In this document: in pieces, positions 8,865 through 16,897 of the stretch
Position numbering within the stretch: position 1 is the stretch's first letter
Layout: every line of letters starts with the position of its first letter
NCBI GenBank assembly: GCA_028823415.1
Contig: JAPKBL010000026.1
Span: 1-54,709 of the forward strand
Reading direction: 5' to 3'
Source of the DNA: Mariniblastus sp.
GTDB taxonomy: Bacteria > Planctomycetota > Planctomycetia > Pirellulales > Pirellulaceae
DNA length: 54,709 nt
Program-made: the position numbers and the translations under genes
The notes under the pieces: model-generated
The model's input: only the letters and a program-made list of their open reading frames with translations
Told to the model about the DNA's origin: nothing
The model's database searches: none

Positions 8865-10708
8865 ACAAGTGGGCTAAGTTGCGCGTAGTGGTGGGTGCCG
8901 TGTTGGTGCTGTGGATGATGGTTAGTGTCGAGGCACAAGAGCTACCACACTCCTGCGCCCGTCCGGATCAAATTGCGATTGAACATCTTCATCTCGACTT
9001 AAAAGTTGATTTTGAGAGTCAAAAGCTTTCTGGATCGGCAACGATGAAGTTAGATCGCCGCAAAGCGGCTGATATGCTCTATCTTGACACCAATGGCCTC
9101 AAAATATTTAAGATTCAATCGCAGCTCAATGGCAAAGAACTAAAGTGGAGTCTTGGCGAATACAAGTCGAATCTTGGCAGTTGCTTAAGTGTTGAGCTTG
9201 CCGATGGTGTTGACGAAATTACCGTCTATTATGAGAGTCAACCGGGCGCCGAAGCGGTGCAGTGGCTGACCCCGGAACAAACGACCGATAAGAAGCATCC
9301 GTTTTTGTTCACACAGTCGCAAGCAATTCTTGCGAGAACATGGGTCCCTTGCCAAGACACTCCCGCCGTTCGCATGACTTATTCGGCAAAGATTCAGGTA
9401 CCACCCGAATTACTGGCGGTCATGAGTGCATCGAATCCTCAGAAGAAAAATAAAACGGGTGTTTACGAGTTTGAGATGAAGCAACCGATTCCAGCTTACT
9501 TGCTGGCGTTGGCTGTTGGTGATTTGAAATTCTTAAAATTGGGGCCACGAAGCGGTGTCTACGCCGAACCCTCAGTGCTGAAAAAAGCGGTTTGGGAATT
9601 GGCGGACACAGAGAAGATGATTTCTGCGGCGGAATCACTCTATGGAGCGTATCGATGGGATCGGTACGACGTAATTTTTCTTCCGTCGAGTTTCCCGTTT
9701 GGCGGAATGGAGAATCCGAGGTTAACGTTTGCGACGCCGACTATTTTAGCGGGCGATCGGTCGCTGGTAGCTTTGATCGCTCATGAGTTAGCTCATTCCT
9801 GGTCCGGCAATTTGGTGACCAATGCAACGTGGGATGATTTCTGGCTGAACGAAGGCTTTACTGTTTATTTTGAACAGCGAATCATGGAGTCAATTTATGG
9901 TCGGGAGTATTCTGAAATGTTGGCAAGATTGTCGCTCGATGGTCTACTGGCAGAGATAAAAGAGCTCGAGGCGCGCGATACCTGGTTGAAGCTGGATTTG
10001 CGGGGAAGAAACCCCGATGACGGCATGACGTCGATTGCCTACGACAAAGGGTATTTCTTTTTGCGGATGCTCGAGGAAAAAGTGGGGCGCAAAAAGTTTG
10101 ATCTGTTTTTGAAATCCTATTTCAAGAAGTTTGCCTTTCAGAGTATGACAACGGAAAGGTTTTTGAGCTACTTGAAAGAAAACCTCGACAACAAGATAGA
10201 TTTCAACGCATGGGTCTACTCCCCCGGCTTACCTGCCGATGCACCGGTCGTCGAGACCAAAGCGCTCGATCGTGTTGGGCAAGCGGCTCAACTGTTTTTG
10301 GAAGGTGCAGCACCCTCGGTCTTGGCTGCTGACTTCAAGACAGACCAATGGACGACTCATCATTGGAACCATTTTTTGCGTTCGTTTAAAAATGATCTCA
10401 GCCCTGCACAAATGAAACGGTTGGATGGCCAATTCAAATTGACTCAATCGGGCAATTCAGAAATTACTCATGATTGGATGATTCTCGTAATTGGCTCAGG
10501 CTACCAAGCGGGCATGCCACGGCTTGAAGAGTTTTTAACGGAGCAGGGGCGTCGGAAATTCCTGCAGCCATTATATGAAAAAATGGCGACGACCCCCGAG
10601 GGCTTAGAGCGAGCAAATCGGATCTACGCCAAAGCCCGCCCCGGCTATCATGCGGTTTCGCGGCAAACGATTGACCAGATTTTGAATTACCAGCCAACAA
10701 AAAATTAG
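8855..10708 (+). CDS. Secreted M1-family zinc aminopeptidase
   Basis: The catalytic core is complete: the substrate-binding GGMEN motif at residues 283-287, zinc ligands His310 and His314 in HELAHSW with general base Glu311, and the third ligand Glu333 in NEGFTVYFE. These place it in the gluzincin M1 family near leukotriene-A4-hydrolase-type enzymes, which remove N-terminal residues from peptides. A signal peptide (about residues 1-28, ending VEAQ) exports it. The N-terminal all-beta domain spans roughly 35-225, the thermolysin-like domain 230-440 and the helical C-terminal domain 450-617. The length is typical of the short M1 enzymes. It may supply peptides or amino acids for uptake. The start is fixed because the next in-frame Met (residue 21) would destroy the signal peptide. 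Confidence 0.93.
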   Translation: MILNKWAKLRVVVGAVLVLWMMVSVEAQELPHSCARPDQIAIEHLHLDLKVDFESQKLSGSATMKLDRRKAADMLYLDTNGLKIFKIQSQLNGKELKWSLGEYKSNLGSCLSVELADGVDEITVYYESQPGAEAVQWLTPEQTTDKKHPFLFTQSQAILARTWVPCQDTPAVRMTYSAKIQVPPELLAVMSASNPQKKNKTGVYEFEMKQPIPAYLLALAVGDLKFLKLGPRSGVYAEPSVLKKAVWELADTEKMISAAESLYGAYRWDRYDVIFLPSSFPFGGMENPRLTFATPTILAGDRSLVALIAHELAHSWSGNLVTNATWDDFWLNEGFTVYFEQRIMESIYGREYSEMLARLSLDGLLAEIKELEARDTWLKLDLRGRNPDDGMTSIAYDKGYFFLRMLEEKVGRKKFDLFLKSYFKKFAFQSMTTERFLSYLKENLDNKIDFNAWVYSPGLPADAPVVETKALDRVGQAAQLFLEGAAPSVLAADFKTDQWTTHHWNHFLRSFKNDLSPAQMKRLDGQFKLTQSGNSEITHDWMILVIGSGYQAGMPRLEEFLTEQGRRKFLQPLYEKMATTPEGLERANRIYAKARPGYHAVSRQTIDQILNYQPTKN

Positions 10709-10729
10709 ATTTCTTTCTTTGGGTTTCTG

Positions 10730-10750
10730 TTTTGATTTGTTGAATCAAAA
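10730..10750. terminator. Possible AT-rich terminator or palindrome
   Basis: TTTTGATT (10730-10737) and AATCAAAA (10743-10750) form a perfect eight-base inverted repeat with a five-base loop, 22 bases after the aminopeptidase stop. The stem has only one G-C pair and no long T-tract, so it could equally be an operator for the carbonic anhydrase gene. Confidence 0.35.
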
Positions 10751-10849
10751 TTACTGCCCGTGAAATGTTTTTGGTATACTTCGCCGAGTTCTTGGTTAAG
10801 TTTGCTAGGCTTTAGTTTTGAGAAACCTCTTTTAAAATATGGAAGCAAC

Positions 10850-11632
10850 ATGATGAATCCACTTGGGATACAAGTTCGAGCTTATGGATTTCTTGCGGCA
10901 ATTTTTTCTGTCGCGTTGGCAATCACGGGCTGCGCCCAATCAGATCCAGTTCAGCAAGTTTCGGAGGTAGTTGTTACTGAAACCGTAGATGGTGTCGAGC
11001 CGTTGGTGAATCGGGTATTAACTCTGGAAGAGCAAAACGCACTAGAACCAGGGACAGTTTTGACATTGCTTCAAGAAGGAAATCAACGGTTCATGGCGGG
11101 GAATCTCACCGCTCGCGATCACACGGAGCAAGTGCGTGATGCAGCGATGGGACAATTCCCCAAGGCTGTGATTCTGTCTTGCCTCGATTCTCGAATTCCC
11201 GTGGAAGATGTTTTCGATCGCGGGATTGGAGATATCTTTGTGGCGCGCGTGGCTGGTAATTTTGCGAACACAGATATTCTTGGCAGTATGGAGTTTGGCT
11301 GTAAGTTGTCTGGTGCAAAGTTAGTGTTAGTCCTGGGGCACGAAGGTTGTGGTGCCATTGCCGGGGCGATCGACGGTGTTGAACTTGGTAACATCACCCC
11401 CATGCTCGCAAACATTAAACCTGCGATGGCTTATTTTGGAGATTATTCAGGCGAAAAGACAAGTGCCAACACAGCGTATGTGAATATGGTCACCGAGCAG
11501 AATGTGCGATGCACGATTGAGTACATTCGAAAAAATAGCCCAATCCTTGAGACGATGGAAGCGGATGGGGAAATTGCGATTGTCGGTGGTATTTATGATA
11601 TGCATACCGGCGAAGTGACATTCCTAAAATAG
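10850..11632 (+). CDS. Lipoprotein beta-carbonic anhydrase
   Basis: The enzyme interconverts CO2 and bicarbonate. Numbered from ATG 10850, the beta-class zinc site is complete: Cys111 and the Asp113/Arg115 dyad in CLDSR, then His164 and Cys167 in GHEGC. The core runs from about residue 70 to 260. The N-terminus is a lipoprotein leader (AIFSVALAITGC) with the lipidated Cys28, followed by a 40-residue linker, so the enzyme should sit on a membrane facing the periplasm, whereas most beta-class enzymes are cytoplasmic. I chose ATG 10850 because GGAAG lies just upstream and the lipobox then falls at the usual distance; the frame is open 30 codons further up. It could feed bicarbonate uptake or buffer the periplasm. 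Confidence 0.92.
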   Translation: MMNPLGIQVRAYGFLAAIFSVALAITGCAQSDPVQQVSEVVVTETVDGVEPLVNRVLTLEEQNALEPGTVLTLLQEGNQRFMAGNLTARDHTEQVRDAAMGQFPKAVILSCLDSRIPVEDVFDRGIGDIFVARVAGNFANTDILGSMEFGCKLSGAKLVLVLGHEGCGAIAGAIDGVELGNITPMLANIKPAMAYFGDYSGEKTSANTAYVNMVTEQNVRCTIEYIRKNSPILETMEADGEIAIVGGIYDMHTGEVTFLK

Positions 11633-11843
11633 AACAGACGTGAGGTCGCGGAAGGTTTGACTCTCTGACGAGCGTTAGTTTGTTTGAGAGACGGAATCTC
11701 TGCCGTAGCCAGCGGGTTCGGTCTACAAGATGCGGTTGGCCTAAGCTACTTCCGGGGTGGTATTTCCAAAAATTCTTTCGTGGTCGAGTTCGGGAGGTGA
11801 GGGCAGTAATTGCGCAGAATCACGGACTATCGAGGGATCATGG

Positions 11844-12719
11844 TCAGTCAGGGAGAGTCGGAACTGCTCCCCAATGTGAGCATGTCGTCGCTGCGACCGC
11901 ACAAGCTCGGTGCAAGATTTGGTCGTCTGGTTCGCCTTGGAGCCAGCCCATTAGAAATGCAGCGGCAAATGAATCTCCCGCACCGACGGTGTCTTTTACT
12001 TCAGTCGGAAAACCGGGTTGATTTGTAATTCCATGGGCGTTAACGAGCATCGCTCCCTGTGCACCGCAGGTCATTACGATTCCCTCGAGGCCAGTGATTG
12101 CCTTAATCCGCTGTAAGCATGTTTCGGGAGAGTTCTGTGGAGCAATATGAAAGGCTTTGCAGACATGAGGAAGTTCCTCGTCACTTAACTTTAGCAGGTT
12201 AGCGCGCATGATTGATTGCGCGATGGTGTCGTTATCAAAAAAGGGAGCCCGCAAGTTGATATCGACAATCCGGGGTACATTGGATTTTGCGGCTGCATCG
12301 ATGGCTTCGTGGATGGCGGATCGGGCGGGTTCCTGCCGTTGACCGAGTGTTCCAAAATAAACGGCATCGGCCTTTGGAATTCGTTCGGCTAAACCCGAAT
12401 TCCAGACGACGTTGTCCCAAGCGGAGTTCGAATGAATGGTGAAAGCGGGTTTACCGAAAGCGTCTAATTCAATTTTGACGGTGCCGGTTGGGGCGTCGGA
12501 TAAGATTTGGATTAACTCGGTGTCAATTCCGTAGTCTTTTAAGATATCGATGGCGAGTTGCCCGCGGCGGTCATTTCCAAGGGCGGTTACCATCGACACC
12601 TTTGCTCCTAGAATCGCCGCGTGACAGGCAAAATTGGCTGGGGCACCGCCAAATTTTTCGCCGTTAGGAAAGATATCCCAGAGGACTTCGCCGAAAGAAA
12701 TAATCCGAGGTGAGGTCAT
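11844..12719 (-). CDS. PfkB-family sugar kinase (fructokinase-like)
   Basis: Both PfkB/ribokinase signatures are present: an N-terminal GGAPANFACHAAILG region and the C-terminal DTVGAGDSFAAAFLMG, whose Asp in GAGD is the catalytic base and whose glycines form the anion hole. The opening SFGEVLWDIFPNG is typical of the fructokinase branch, which phosphorylates fructose with ATP in the cytoplasm; the exact sugar is inferred only. It has no signal peptide. I chose ATG 12719 (MTSPRI) because the strand-1 motif follows at once; an upstream Met in frame at 12761 would add 14 residues with no family match. It is transcribed alone, with 125 bases between it and the DUF1501 gene. Confidence 0.88.
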   Translation of the reverse strand: MTSPRIISFGEVLWDIFPNGEKFGGAPANFACHAAILGAKVSMVTALGNDRRGQLAIDILKDYGIDTELIQILSDAPTGTVKIELDAFGKPAFTIHSNSAWDNVVWNSGLAERIPKADAVYFGTLGQRQEPARSAIHEAIDAAAKSNVPRIVDINLRAPFFDNDTIAQSIMRANLLKLSDEELPHVCKAFHIAPQNSPETCLQRIKAITGLEGIVMTCGAQGAMLVNAHGITNQPGFPTEVKDTVGAGDSFAAAFLMGWLQGEPDDQILHRACAVAATTCSHWGAVPTLPD

Positions 12720-12844
12720 TAATTCTACCCATGGGCTGCAATGTATTTGGTTCCGCTGCAATTCAATATGATCTAATCACGACAATGTTTAAGAGAATTG
12801 AGGAGCGATTGCAGCGGCAGGTTTTAATAGAGTGATAGGCAGGG

Positions 12845-14281
12845 TCAAGCGATGATGTCCGAGATGACGGTTCCACTGACATCTGTCAGGCGGTAATCAC
12901 GACCACTGTATCGGTAGGTCAATCGTTCATGGTCCAGGCCCATCAAGTGCAGGATGGTGGCATGGAGGTCGTGCACATGCACGCGATCTTCGACCGCTGT
13001 TAAGCCAAATTCGTCGGTTGCTCCATAACTGATGCCCCCTTTGACGCCCCCTCCAGCCATCCAGGTTGTAAATCCATAATGGTCATGGTCGCGTCCTTTT
13101 TGTCCCTCGGACGTCGGAGCCCGACCGAATTCACCTCCCCAAATAATGAGTGTTTCATCGAATAGGCCGCGTTGTTTGAGGTCTTGGATCAAGGCCGCAA
13201 TTCCTTGATCGCAGGCGGCGGCGAGTTTTCGGTGGCCGTCGACGATATTGCCATGGCCGGTGTCCCACGCGATATCGTAGCCGTCGATCGAGAGTGAAAG
13301 TTGGACGGTCCGAACGCCTCGCTCAATCAGGCGGCGGGCTAACAGACAGCCTTTTGCATATTCGCTGTTGCCGTACATTTCCAATGTGGATTTGGTTTCG
13401 CGAGATGTGTCGAATGCATCGGGCACCGCAAATTGCATTCTGAATGCCATCTCCATCGCCTGAATGCTGGCCTCTAATTGTTGATCCCCCTGTTGTCGGT
13501 GGAGGTCCAATTGGTTGAGTCGGGCTAACAGGTCCGCTTGTTTCCGTTGGTCGACCTTGGGAAGCCATTTGTTTTTGAGGTCATCGAGAATGCGTTCGGG
13601 TTTCATGTCGTGGATGTTGACGTAGGTCCCGGTGTATGCACCAGGCAGAAATGCGTTGCTCCAGTTGGCGAGTTTATTGCGGGGTTGAGCCCGCGGACTC
13701 ATCGCAATGAAGCCGGGTAGATCCTGGTTCTCGGTGCCGAGCCCATATACCATCCATGATCCCATGCTGGGCCGACTTGGCTGCAGATGTCCAGCATTCA
13801 TCATCATCATTGCCCCGGCGTGTTCGGGGATGTCGGTGTGCATCGAGTGAATGAAGCAAATGTCGTCAACGCATTGGGCGGTGTGAGGAAAGATTTCGCT
13901 GACGTGTTTGCCGCATTTTCCGTATTGTTTAAAAGAGTAGGGAGAGGGCATCAGTCCCATTTTTGTATTTCGCAGCGATTTTCGATCAACACAGTCGGGG
14001 CGTTCGCCGGCGTGTTTTGCAATATCAGGCTTGTAGTCGAAAGTGTCGACTTGCGAAGGTCCCCCCGGCATAAAGAGTTGAATCACGTGTTTCGCTTTTG
14101 GAGCAAAATGCGGTGGTTTTGGCGCTAATGGCGAAGTGTTGGGATTGATTTCGGGAAGCGGACTTCCCAAAAGATGCGACTGCGCAAGAACGCCGGCGAG
14201 TCCCATGGTGCCAAAGCCTGCGCCCATTTTTCGTAATGCGTCACGACGCGTCAGAGATGGAATTGGATTGCGATGGAACAT
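12845..14281 (-). CDS. DUF1501 protein with Tat leader
   Basis: The N-terminus LTRRDALRKMGAGFGTMGLAG is a twin-arginine leader, so the protein is folded and then exported. The body matches DUF1501, a planctomycete-rich family related to the alkaline phosphatase/sulfatase superfamily: AKHVIQLFMPGGPSQVDTFD, the metal-site-like WGGEFGRAPTSEGQKGRDHDHYGF, and DLHATILHLMGLDHERLTY. Its reaction is unknown. The gene starts 41 bases after the stop of the PSD1 cytochrome gene, the usual order for this pair, and the two are almost certainly co-transcribed. Confidence 0.92.
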   Translation of the reverse strand: MFHRNPIPSLTRRDALRKMGAGFGTMGLAGVLAQSHLLGSPLPEINPNTSPLAPKPPHFAPKAKHVIQLFMPGGPSQVDTFDYKPDIAKHAGERPDCVDRKSLRNTKMGLMPSPYSFKQYGKCGKHVSEIFPHTAQCVDDICFIHSMHTDIPEHAGAMMMMNAGHLQPSRPSMGSWMVYGLGTENQDLPGFIAMSPRAQPRNKLANWSNAFLPGAYTGTYVNIHDMKPERILDDLKNKWLPKVDQRKQADLLARLNQLDLHRQQGDQQLEASIQAMEMAFRMQFAVPDAFDTSRETKSTLEMYGNSEYAKGCLLARRLIERGVRTVQLSLSIDGYDIAWDTGHGNIVDGHRKLAAACDQGIAALIQDLKQRGLFDETLIIWGGEFGRAPTSEGQKGRDHDHYGFTTWMAGGGVKGGISYGATDEFGLTAVEDRVHVHDLHATILHLMGLDHERLTYRYSGRDYRLTDVSGTVISDIIA

Positions 14282-14322
14282 TAAACGGACCTTGTTAAAG
14301 ATGGCTTGCTAGATAGATATTT

Positions 14323-16701
14323 TTATCGGACGTACATAAACTCATTGGCACTCAAGAGTACTTGAGCGTACCGATCCCAATTCGATAAGAGATCTGTGTT
14401 TTGAGAGTTATTAACGAATTGCAATCCAATTTCGATTTCTTCGGGGTTGGGTTCTCGGCTGTAGAGCCAGCGATAAACTTGGTGAATTTTTTCTGCATCT
14501 GATTTGCCTGTCGAATCGAGTCGTTGTGCCAGCGACTTAGCGCGAGCCATCATGAAATCGCTATTCAAGAGAAAAAGAAACTGTTGAGGAACAATGCTAT
14601 TGGGCCGCTGGGCGACGGTTGCCCGCATCAGCGGGAAATCAAATCGCCTAAGAAAACGATCTGAGTCAAACACATCGCCGTTGCGACTGACTTTGGCGTA
14701 TAGGGTCCGGCGGTTATTGCGTGTGGTATCCGGGAGAGACGGCCCGCCAGATTGATTATCCAGTTCACCGGTAACGGCCAAAAGTGAATCACGAAATGAC
14801 TCGACGTCCATCCGCCGCGGCGCCATCCGCCACAGCCAGCGATTATCGCCGTCGCGATGAAACGCCTCTGGATTATTCGCGCTGCTTAATTGGTAAGTCT
14901 GCGAGTTCATTATTTTGCGATGAAGCGATTTTAGGGACCAACCATCGGCGACGAATTCACTCGCCAGCCAATCCAGCAGCAGCGGATGCGATGGCTTCTC
15001 ACCCATCGTTCCAAAGTTGCTAGGCGTTCTGACCAGCCCAGCTCCAAAATGATGCATCCAGATTCGATTCACAAACACTCTTGTTGTCAGCGGATTGTCC
15101 GCGTGAACGATCGCATCGGCGAGTTCGATTCGTCCGCTTCCGTTTTGATACGTCCCCGTATTCCCTGTGGATATCAGACGCGGGAATCGCCGAGGCGCGA
15201 CGTCACCGGTTTTTCGCAAGTTACCGCGAATCGCAATTTTCATATCGGCGGTTCCAGTATCACGCAGGGCATGGGTGGTTTCGTAACCTGGAGGTTGATC
15301 TGCAAGTAATGCCTCTAAATTTGCAATCCACTGATCGAGACTTTCCTGCTCGTCGAGCGTCGCCTCTCGTTTTTCCTGCCGCAGCTTATTTTTTAGTGGG
15401 TTGATTTTTTGATTAAGTGAGTCGACTTGTTGTTTGTGTTGATTAAATCGAATGACTATTTGTGCAGATGCTAAAGGGTGGTCATGGACGGTAGTGTTGT
15501 TGAAGATGCCGGCAAGCGAGTAATAGTCTATTTGCGGAATGGGATCAAATTTATGATCATGACAGCGAGCGCACGATCCCGTGATCCCCATGAGCCCACG
15601 GGTTAGCGTATCGACCCGATCATCTAAGGTTTCGCCTCTCGCCTGAGCGACACTGTCGGGATCGCCGCCATCGGATTGGTAGGTAGGCCCCAAAGCAAAA
15701 AAGCCAGTCGCGATGGCGTGGTCGTTTTCTTTGGAAAGATCTCCCGTAATTTGCAGTCGCATGAATTCGTTAATGGGTAGATCTTGGTTAAAAGAATCAA
15801 CCACCCAATCGCGATAACGCCACGCCTGATCCAGTGGTTTGTTATCCATGAATCCGCCACGACCATCACTAAATCGAGCGACATCCAACCAGTGCCTCGC
15901 CCATCGTTGTCCGTACTGAGGTGTCGCCAATAAATCATCTACCAAGATTGCTACGGCGCGAGGGTAATCCGCCGCCGCTGATAAAACGAAAGCATCCACT
16001 TGAGCGGGAGTGGGTGAGATGCCGACCAGATCGTTGTAGATGCGGCGGGCCAGAATCGCGGGACTTGCCGGGGAGTTCGATGGCAAGCTTGCGGCGGTTC
16101 GTCTGGCAGTGACAAATTGGTCTATTGGGCTGAGACTGGGATCAAGGACTGGGCTGGGCAGCGACGGGCGCTTCACCGGTTTCCAGGCCCAGTGACTTTG
16201 CCGTGCCGATTCCCAGTCAAAACTAGTCCAGTCAGTTTTTTCAGACGTTGACTGGGCTCCGGGAGCTGACGTTACTCTTGGCCAGGGGGCTCCTATTTCA
16301 ACCCAATGGGTGAGGGCAGCGATTTGTTCCGGATCGAGTTTGCCATTGGGGGGCATTTCCATCGACCTGTAGTTAATGGAATCGATCAATAAACTATCAT
16401 CGGGTTGGCCCGGAGAGATTGCAGCCCCCGAATCGCCGCCGGTGATTAATCCAAGTCGGCTATCGGCGTACAGTCCACCTCGCAGTTCTGGCGCGTCGGT
16501 GCTGTGACAGTGGTAGCATTTTTCAACGAGAAGTGGGCGGATTTTGGTTTCGAAAAATTCAATCTGCTCGGCCGGAAAATTCTCTTTTTCCTCTACCACT
16601 TCTTGCCCACGCGTCTGGTGTGCTAAAGTGCCAATCATCAGAAGAGAGGCCAGCATGGCCCTCTGGCTCACAAATGATGATAAAAAAAAGCGATGTCTCA
16701 T
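14323..16701 (-). CDS. Planctomycete cytochrome c protein (PSCyt1-PSCyt2-PSD1)
   Basis: After a signal peptide comes the PSCyt1 domain with haem motif CYHCH (Cys62-His66) and the conserved LRGGLYADSRLGLITGGDSG. It is followed by the DUF1549 (PSCyt2) domain, which contains the second motif CARCHDHKFDPIP, and then the DUF1553 (PSD1) domain (TRVFVNRIWMHHFGAGLV, PSHPLLLDWLASEF). The 792-residue length is typical. These proteins are secreted, bind c-type haem, and occur in large paralogous sets beside DUF1501 partners; a role in oxidative breakdown of complex carbon is proposed in the literature but not proven. It heads a two-gene unit with the downstream DUF1501 gene. Confidence 0.93.
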   Translation of the reverse strand: MRHRFFLSSFVSQRAMLASLLMIGTLAHQTRGQEVVEEKENFPAEQIEFFETKIRPLLVEKCYHCHSTDAPELRGGLYADSRLGLITGGDSGAAISPGQPDDSLLIDSINYRSMEMPPNGKLDPEQIAALTHWVEIGAPWPRVTSAPGAQSTSEKTDWTSFDWESARQSHWAWKPVKRPSLPSPVLDPSLSPIDQFVTARRTAASLPSNSPASPAILARRIYNDLVGISPTPAQVDAFVLSAAADYPRAVAILVDDLLATPQYGQRWARHWLDVARFSDGRGGFMDNKPLDQAWRYRDWVVDSFNQDLPINEFMRLQITGDLSKENDHAIATGFFALGPTYQSDGGDPDSVAQARGETLDDRVDTLTRGLMGITGSCARCHDHKFDPIPQIDYYSLAGIFNNTTVHDHPLASAQIVIRFNQHKQQVDSLNQKINPLKNKLRQEKREATLDEQESLDQWIANLEALLADQPPGYETTHALRDTGTADMKIAIRGNLRKTGDVAPRRFPRLISTGNTGTYQNGSGRIELADAIVHADNPLTTRVFVNRIWMHHFGAGLVRTPSNFGTMGEKPSHPLLLDWLASEFVADGWSLKSLHRKIMNSQTYQLSSANNPEAFHRDGDNRWLWRMAPRRMDVESFRDSLLAVTGELDNQSGGPSLPDTTRNNRRTLYAKVSRNGDVFDSDRFLRRFDFPLMRATVAQRPNSIVPQQFLFLLNSDFMMARAKSLAQRLDSTGKSDAEKIHQVYRWLYSREPNPEEIEIGLQFVNNSQNTDLLSNWDRYAQVLLSANEFMYVR

Positions 16702-16897
16702 AGTGCCCTAAGTTGCAAGGTTGAGAAACAAGTGGGAAGGCATCGTAGCCTTACCAGTGACTTACTCTATGGTTTGGTTATAGTCTAAGGGAATTAATTG
16801 TCGAGAAAATGGATTTGTGAGTGATAGTTTGCGAATTTGTCATTGCCTTTTTGCATGCCGAAAGGGTTTGGCGTTTTAATAGAGTTTGGTTGACGGG

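Noticed and set aside
10751-10780. Sigma-70 promoter of the carbonic anhydrase gene (TATACT at 10775)
   Set aside because: The -10 element is fair, but no -35 match is present at 16-18 bases.
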